Shown one piece after another: positions 57,782 to 64,000 of a DNA stretch of 64,000 bases (position 1 is its first letter; the number at the start of each line of letters is the position of its first letter). Origin of the DNA: Scalesia atractyloides. Its lineage: Eukaryota > Streptophyta > Magnoliopsida > Asterales > Asteraceae. Location: positions 42,995,606-43,059,605 of the forward strand of contig CAMTDV010000003.1 in assembly GCA_947069175.1 (NCBI GenBank). Direction: 5' to 3'. The notes below the pieces were generated by a model. That model saw only the letters and a list, made by a program, of their open reading frames with translations, was not told the origin of the DNA and did no database searches. The position numbers and the translations under genes were made by a program.

Positions 57782-60578
57782 TGTAACATTTGTATAAATC
57801 GGGTCTCCAAAACCCGCTCCGTTTTGTAATCAAATACCAAGTTATGAAATGACATTAAGTATTTATGAGTATTTTGAGTTTAAATGTTACATAATTAATA
57901 TATAAACTAAACTATAAAAATTATATTTGATAAAAAAGTTAAAATAAAATAAATAAAAAATATTTGGAGCTGACCGGACTCGAACCCGGGTCAACTGCCT
58001 ACAACGACTTATCTTTCCGTCTCCAAACCACTCCGCCACCAATTGTTTTTCTGTTGACATTAGGAAAACAATTGAGTTTTATACGCAAACACGAATTAAC
58101 GGATAGTGATATCTGAATAACGGAAATCGGCAAATTGAACGCTGAATCTTTTCGACTTCGTTTGACTAGCTCATAACCGATGAATATCGGTTTCTAAATA
58201 AGTCCTAATTGATTGAACTTAAAGATCTCATCACTTTCGGTATTTGTAACCGAAAATGTACCAATCTCTGATTTAATCCAAGTCCTGATCATTTGCGCGT
58301 TTCATAACTACCACATCAACACTCAATTTCATTTTCGTCAAGACTCTGAGCCGTAAATCCCTCTAAATTCGATCGCCGGAAAATTTCTGCAACTCACCGG
58401 AAAACCGGGACTTGCATTTTCACGGTAAATTCCTCAACTCTTTTTGTTTAAATCATGTGATTAGTCAATCTCTAACAAAATTCCATCATCAGAACCAATC
58501 TTAGTCAACATTTATCGGAAATCCCATTTTCGCCGGAAAGTTCCTGAAATTGTCGGAGTTTCACTGTGAAAGGGGTAAGACATCCTACACTTCATTTAAA
58601 CCTTGTTTAGATGATTTAATTCTGTAAATAATCGACCCACACTGTAAATTGTTTCCACAGTCGGAGCTCAATTTCTGTACCGACAAAACTTTCGCCGGAT
58701 TTCTGTGTTTATCTTCAAACGGTAAATCCTAGTCTTTAAACTCTTTCCATTCTTTACTATTGAATTACTATTAGTGTTTAAGATCTTTGAAAGTCGCGAA
58801 ATCAATCTTAACCAGTTGAAATACGCTGACAGTTTAATCCGATGAAGAAGATGAACTTGTTTCAGAATATAAGAGTAATTATAATTTGGATATTTAACGG
58901 GTTAGACACACAGTCCAGCGGTGGACTGTGTGCAAAGTTTATATACGAGTCCCGAGTTCGATCCTTACTACACACACTCTGCGCAATAAACATTCCTTTT
59001 TATTCATAAACTAACCGGGTTGAAACGAGTAGTTGTTAAGTATAATATAAATCAAGAATATAACCGGGTTAGACACACAGTCCAGCGGTGGACTGTGTGC
59101 AAAACAAACTACACGTCGCGCGATCGAGTCCCGTCACAAACACCGGTTCAATGAGATTAAAACGTTTTGCAAAATAAAGGAATTTTCGGTAAATTCGAAT
59201 AAGTGTATAAATATAATAAAAACTGGATTTCTAACGGGTTAGTCACGTAGCTCAGTTGGTAGAGCTACGTGCGCGTGAACGGAAGGTCACCGGTTCGAAT
59301 CCCGCCCGGCGCAAGTATTACCGCTGACCGAACCGGTCAACGGTCAACGGTCAAACAGTAAAAAAATATTATTTTTTTTAAATATTTATTTGTTTAATTT
59401 AAATTAAAAATCAATTAAAAATACTTAAAAATAACATTTTTAAGGATAGAAAATAGCCATAAACTCACAAAAATATATCTAAAAATCCCATTAAAATCTT
59501 TAATAAAATCCATCCATTTAATATATTTTTCCCATTATTATTTAGGTCAGTGATTCCTCGTTGACTCGCTTCGTCTAAATCGTGCGCATCTCACCAACTC
59601 AAATCCAACGCACCCAATGTGAGTGAACCCTTCAAATTCCCCGTTTTAATCACATTTTTGGGGTGTATCATGTGTCTTGTTCACTTACTTATTATAACTA
59701 AGTTATTGTGCATATATCATATCATGACATGTGTGTTAGTTGTTGCTGATAAGTAGTTATTATTGTTTGCAAATTATTATTTCAGTACATGCAATTGCTG
59801 AGGCCGTAGCTCCCCATCCCTCGAGGTTGAGTTTGATCCCCATTTTATTATGCGGTTGATCAGGGCGTGCCCGCACGATCGGCTCCGTTTGATTGAGCCT
59901 TGATCGGTCATTTTATTTACATTTCAATACATGCAATACGCTCGGCTCCGTTTGATTGAGCCTTGAGTGCACAGTTCAATTTACATTTTCAGTTCATGCA
60001 ATACGCTCGGCTCCGTTTGATTGAGCCTTGAGCGCAAAGTTCAATTTACATTTTCAGTTCATGCAATACGATCGGCTCCGTTTGATTGAGCCTCGATCTC
60101 ACAGTTCATTTATGTTAATTATCATATGATGTTGGTATGTTCATGTATGCTATCGATTGTTAATGTATGTTATAATTGTAACTGATGTTGCCATTGCTTG
60201 ATTTCATACATATGCTCTTTTATGATTATGCACAATATTTTATTGATAAACTAATCAGAAAGTCATTATTAAATGTTTATCTATAAGGTTCACTCGCCAA
60301 CTTATGTTGACCCAAAAACCTCCCATTTTACACATGATACAGGTGAACCAGCAGCAGCTAGGAACACGTAGGACCTGGATTAGAAGAAATAAAACGATTT
60401 AGTATTTGGATTATTATGTTTGGTTATTTTCCTTTGTAATGAATGAACATGTTTGAACGTTTGAGAAATGTAACTTTGACTTCATTTAATAATGGAACAT
60501 AATAGTAAATGTCATGTGCTTTGGTGATAACCCAATTATGCCCCGACTCTTATTTCTGCTGCGGGTCGGGGTGTGACA
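57782..60578 (+). repeat. LTR B2 (right LTR of element B)
   Basis: Near-identical to B1 at an offset of 8294-8295 bp. Carries the antisense tRNA-like sequence (57966-58045), modules at 58897-58975, 59065-59143, 59237-59314, and four hairpin repeats (59876-60099). Its end TGTGACA runs straight into A's LTR at 60579 (CCAACTTATG). Confidence 0.92.
58897..59314 (+). repeat. Array of three tRNA-like modules in LTR B2
   Basis: Same as in B1 including both perfect stem types; only single-base differences outside the stems. Confidence 0.8.
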
Positions 60579-60856
60579 CCAACTTATGTTGACCCAAAAA
60601 CCCCCATTTTTACACATGATACAGGTGAACCCGCAGCAGCCAGAAACACATAGGATTGGACTAGAAGAATAAAATGATTTAGAGTTTGGGATTGTTATGT
60701 TTGGTTTATTTTCCTTGTATTGTATGAACATGTTTGGATTATTTGGAATGTAACTTTGACTTTAATAAATATGAAACATATTAGTAAATGTCATGAGCTT
60801 TGGTGATAACCCAATTATGCCCCGACTCTTATTCCGCTGCGGGTCGGGTTGTGACA
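60579..60856 (+). repeat. 3' LTR of element A, right end
   Basis: Matches 41004-41281 and ends GGGTTGTGACA, followed by the duplication GTCAC (60857-60861). One base of the usual GGGGTGTGACA end is changed. Confidence 0.9.
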
Positions 60857-60861
60857 GTCAC

Positions 60862-61585
60862 TGGCGTGAGTTTGGTTGGTGCACATTATGTCCTTTGCAT
60901 TACTGTTCATGAGACGCAGTCTAACACAACCTGCCGAGCGAACATTGGGCCACAGCTCTGCCACTTTGTACCCTTGTATTGGTCAACACCTCTTTGCGTT
61001 TCTCCCTTCCGCGTGGCTTTATCATGCTTTCTGACCAGCATGGGGTTATAGGGATTAAGTCCTTTTCTAAAGACTTTGAGTTGCTCTCATGTTGGTCTTG
61101 GCCTTGTGCAAGGTTTTAGGCCTTCGCGGCTAGAGGGTTGTTTGATCCGCGAAGGGTCAAGGGACTTGCGCTTCTAGGTTAACTTGTCGTTGCGCCAAGT
61201 ACGCAAGATTCGTTGAGCGACCTGCTAGTATCGACCTAACTTACCGTTGCACAATGTGAGCAAGGTTCGTTGTGTGACCTGCATTTCTGGTCTAACTTGT
61301 CGTTGCGCAGTGTGCGCAAGACTCGTTGTGCGACCTGCTAGTACTGAAGTTGTACTACCGTTGCGCGTTGCGCGCAAGGTTTGTCTATCAGCACAGGGTC
61401 AAGGGACCTTCGCTTCCAGGTCTAACTTACCGTTGCGCAGGGTGCGCAAAGTTCATTGTATGACCTGCTACTTTCAAGAATGGCGCACCGTTGCGCATTG
61501 CGCGCAAGGTTATTCTTGTGATCCGTTGTCATTGAGGGTATGGTTCCTTACGTGGGCACAGAGTTTTTGGGACCATACCCCTCCA
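60862..61585 (-). repeat. Right arm of the Tat solo LTR
   Basis: Matches 32683-33357 with indels. Contains about six units of the TTGCGCA/TGCGCAA repeat (61180-61520) and ends CCCTCCA-type (minus start TGGAGGGG). Confidence 0.87.
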
Positions 61586-61751
61586 GTAGATATATATATA
61601 AGCATACATACACACAAACGATGAACAAAGCGTTCGTAGCAAAGAACGGATTTTTGGCGAATAAACAAAGAATAATATTAAAAATATTATTTTTGACAAT
61701 TTATCGAACTTAGAAAATATATTTATATTAAAGGATTTATATATTTGTATT

Positions 61752-61898
61752 GAAAGTCGCGTCATTGTGTCTACGGATTGATACTCGGTCTTACCCACTC
61801 GACTACGTCACGACCGGTGCACTTGCCGATTGTGTGTTATTTAGCATGTTTGAAATTTTAGTTAGTGTTTTTAAAATATAGTTAAACATTTTACACGT
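61752..61898. repeat. Fragment of the unclassified LTR-like element
   Basis: Matches 35198-35348, the last 150 bp of the insertion at 33477-35348, and ends ACACGTCA where that one ends ACACATCA. No duplication marks a left border, so it is a truncated copy. Confidence 0.7.
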
Positions 61899-62580
61899 CA
61901 TTTTGGTGTGTATATATATAAGCATACGTACACACAAACAATGAATAAAGCATTCGTAGCAACGCACGGGTTCTTGGCGAATAAACAAAGAATAATATTA
62001 AAAATATTATTTTTGATAATTTTTCGAACTTAGAAAATATATTTATATTAAAGGATTAATATATTTTGCTTAAATTACCGATGTGGTGAAACGATATTTC
62101 GCAAGATAAAATATATATTTTTAGACATAAAAATATATTATTTTTACTAATCGGATCAGTCGTGTGTAGCACAAGTTTATACAAGGGGCTAGGCCCCATT
62201 TACTAGACAAACAAGTGTGTGTGTAGGTATATGTGTGATAGTATACATGTATGATCATTCGGATAATCACCCACCAACACGTCAAAACAAACAAGCTTTT
62301 TTCAAACGGAACATTCTATTAAGTCTTAATAAGTTTGGTGAAAGACTTGTATACAAAACAAATGATTAGACCTAGGTGTCTTAATGAAGTGGGACACTTG
62401 TAGGTAGAAGACATTACATTGGACACTGAGTATTGCTAGCTTTGCACGGAACGCAAGTTGTGAGTTTCACGACCCCTTTTAAATATTTTTAGTGTAAAAT
62501 TTAGGGTAAATATTTTTAATTTTAAAAATTAGGGGCTGATACATGTTTGCTTAAATGGAATGGTATGATAAGTTAGGGAA

Positions 62581-62582
<2 letters not shown>

Positions 62583-62618
<36 letters not shown>
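62583..62618. repeat. (TA)n microsatellite
   Basis: About 17 uninterrupted TA units at the start of the third long repeat unit; the other units have four or five. Confidence 0.95.
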
Positions 62619-62620
<2 letters not shown>

Positions 62621-63299
62621 CATACGTACACACAAACAATGAACACAGTGTTCATAGCAACGCACGGATTTTTGTCGAATAAACAAAGAATACTATTAAA
62701 AATGTTATTTTTCCAATTTTTCAAACTTAGACATATATTTATATGAAAGGATTACTATATTTTGCTTAAATTACCGATGTGGTGAAACGATATTTCGCAA
62801 GATAAAATATATATTTTTAGACATAAAAATATATTATTTTTACTAATCGGATTAATCGTGTGTAGACACATGTTTATACAAGGGGCTAGGCCTCTGATAC
62901 TAGACAAATAAGTGTGTGTGTATGTATATGTGTGATAGTATACATTTATGATCATCGAATAGTCATCCACCAACAAGTCAAAACAAACAAGCTTTTTTTC
63001 AAACGAAACATTCTATTAAGTCCTAACAAAATTGTGAAAGCTTTTTTTCAAACGAAACATTCTATTAAGTCCTAACAAAATTGTGAAAGACTTGTACACA
63101 AAACAAATGATTAGACCTAGGTGTCTTAATGAAGTGCGACACTTGTAGGTAGAAGACATTACATTGGAAACTAAGTATTGCTAGCTTTGTACGGAACGCA
63201 AATTATGAGTTTCACGGCTCCTTTTAAATATTTTTACTTTTAAAAATTAGGGGTGGTACATGTTTGCTCAAATGGAATGCTATGATAGTTAGGGAATGA

Positions 63300-64000
63300 A
63301 AACAACCTGATCATTTATGTGTGCATAAGTAGAAGTTTGCTCTCGGGAAAACCACTTGGGGGATATTCTTTTTAGTAGTCATTAGTCACATTATAGACCG
63401 AGGGACAATTGGATAGATCTATTGAGTGTTGGCAAACTCCACTCCTGGTCCTCAAGACCCTGTGGGAGTGTTTTTGTGTCCCTATCATGCGTCACTGGAA
63501 TTTAGTGACACGGTACGACAGGACAATGTCAAGGTTTGATTACCAGCTTATTAGTTTATGTCGACACATACATTAATGTCCTTGTGAAACATTAATTGAT
63601 CAATGAATTTCATAGACACTATGCATACCATTTTATTCAAAAGTTTATCAAATGTTTTCAAGATTCTATTTGTGTAAAGAAAAACTTGTGAACTCACCGA
63701 TATTATGTTGATTTTTATTAACATGTATTTCATAGAAATAAGTGGCGTTGCATGATTTGGAAGATAGGATTATAGGATTGCATGAAACAATGCCATTTAG
63801 GAGGTTTATCTTATATTTTCCACGTTTGTGCGGGATATATAGGTCAACCTTATTTATAAAATTTTAACTTTTTTATTTTTTTGGGAAACTTGATGCTTAA
63901 TCGATTCATGTATTTAAACTTAATTTTGGTGGCTTTTTTAAAACTTTTTTTCGGTGATATATATTTGGCATCGTTGGTTTATTTAAAATCATGTAGACGT
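63300..64000. other. Unannotated AT-rich sequence
   Basis: I see no gene, repeat border or known element here. A short minus-strand frame (63551-63733) is Ile/Lys-rich and not credible. Confidence 0.5.

Larger units (their letters stand above)
38598..60856 (+). mobile_element. Tekay-like Ty3/Gypsy element A with element B nested in its 3' LTR
   Basis: Flanked by GTCAC (38593-38597 and 60857-60861). Element A: 5' LTR 38598-41281, body 41282-46765, 3' LTR 46766-48984 continued at 60579-60856. Element B fills the gap: pol tail 48981-49487, LTR B1 49488-52283, body 52284-57781, LTR B2 57782-60578. About 181 bp of A's 3' LTR (equivalent to 40823-41003) are missing at the insertion. Gag-pol in one frame, an iMet primer site, and a chromodomain-like end of integrase fit the Tekay (Del) clade. 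Confidence 0.88.
35367..61585 (-). mobile_element. Solo LTR of the Tat family, split by two large insertions
   Basis: Native pieces are 35367-35545, 37971-38597 and 60862-61585, together about 1.5 kb. Each aligns with the Tat LTR at 32159-33357. Flanks GCAGA (35362-35366) and GTAGA (61586-61590) make a 5-bp duplication with one transition, showing a solo LTR rather than a full element. It is interrupted by S2 at GTGAC and by the A/B composite at GTCAC. Confidence 0.85.
61591..63299. repeat. Long imperfect tandem repeats, ~0.7-kb unit
   Basis: Units begin with a TA run and TATAAGCATAC, then ACACACAAAC. Starts at about 61591 (partial, about 160 bp), 61911 and 62609; the last two extend to 62583 and 63299. 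Each full unit holds 'gatgtggtgaaacgatatttcgc' in part, a TG run and a stretch near 'caaggggctaggcc'. No open frame of note. An inner 49-bp tandem duplication is at 62989-63086. Element type unknown. Confidence 0.75.

Noticed and set aside
62555..62746. Plus-strand frame with YIYIYI repeat
   Set aside because: It is the translation of the (TA)n microsatellite.

Overview
This is a plant nuclear window, most likely from the daisy family (Asteraceae), made almost entirely of LTR retrotransposons nested in one another. The evidence is the element types: SIRE-like Copia with a third ORF, Tat-type Gypsy with an antisense spliced gene, and Tekay-like chromodomain Gypsy with iMet primer sites. AT-rich spacers fit as well. 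I see no host protein gene, rRNA, functional tRNA or CRISPR. Species-level origin cannot be told. LAYOUT. (1) 1-19437: a minus-strand SIRE-like Copia element whose 3' LTR is cut by the window edge. It carries gag, pol, a non-coding spacer and an env-position third ORF. A solo LTR (1383-5128) sits in the third ORF and another (16759-19060) sits in its 5' LTR. (2) 19438-33357: a minus-strand Tat-type Ty3/Gypsy element into which the Copia element inserted; its 3' LTR lies beyond the left edge. It has gag (split by a solo LTR at 27966-31072), protease, RT, two RNase H regions, integrase and, antisense to all of these, a plus-strand intron-containing gene with its own TATA promoter (19768-23118). 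(3) 33477-35348: an unclassified LTR-like insertion with perfect 5-bp target duplications. (4) 35367-61585: a solo LTR of the same Tat family, split by a solo Tekay-like LTR (35546-37965) and by a large Tekay-like composite (38598-60856). The composite is element A with a second element, B, inside A's 3' LTR. B is present as a truncated tandem, pol tail-LTR-body-LTR. (5) 61591-63299: diverged long tandem repeats; 63300-64000 shows nothing recognisable. HOW IT WORKS TOGETHER. Each autonomous family once encoded capsid (gag), protease, reverse transcriptase/RNase H and integrase, copied its RNA from an LTR promoter with a tRNA primer, and inserted leaving 5-bp duplications. All gag-pol copies here are broken, Copia and Tat largely by changes that read as C-to-T, so nothing looks autonomous. 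Nesting order from the duplications: Tat elements first; then the Copia element, the Tekay-like solo LTR and element A; then the LTRs inside Copia; element B is the youngest (its two LTRs differ at only about seven sites by eye). MOST UNUSUAL SIGNAL. Six Tekay-like LTR copies each carry three tRNA-like modules spaced about 170 bp apart, plus one antisense tRNA-like sequence. Each module starts GGGTTAGACAC, has a 10-11 bp hairpin over the A-box position and a TTCGA B-box. Hairpin sequences differ between modules but pairing is kept. A second hairpin repeat in the same LTRs (one, two or four copies by family) also shows a compensatory base change. The second strong signal is the spliced antisense gene of the Tat element.
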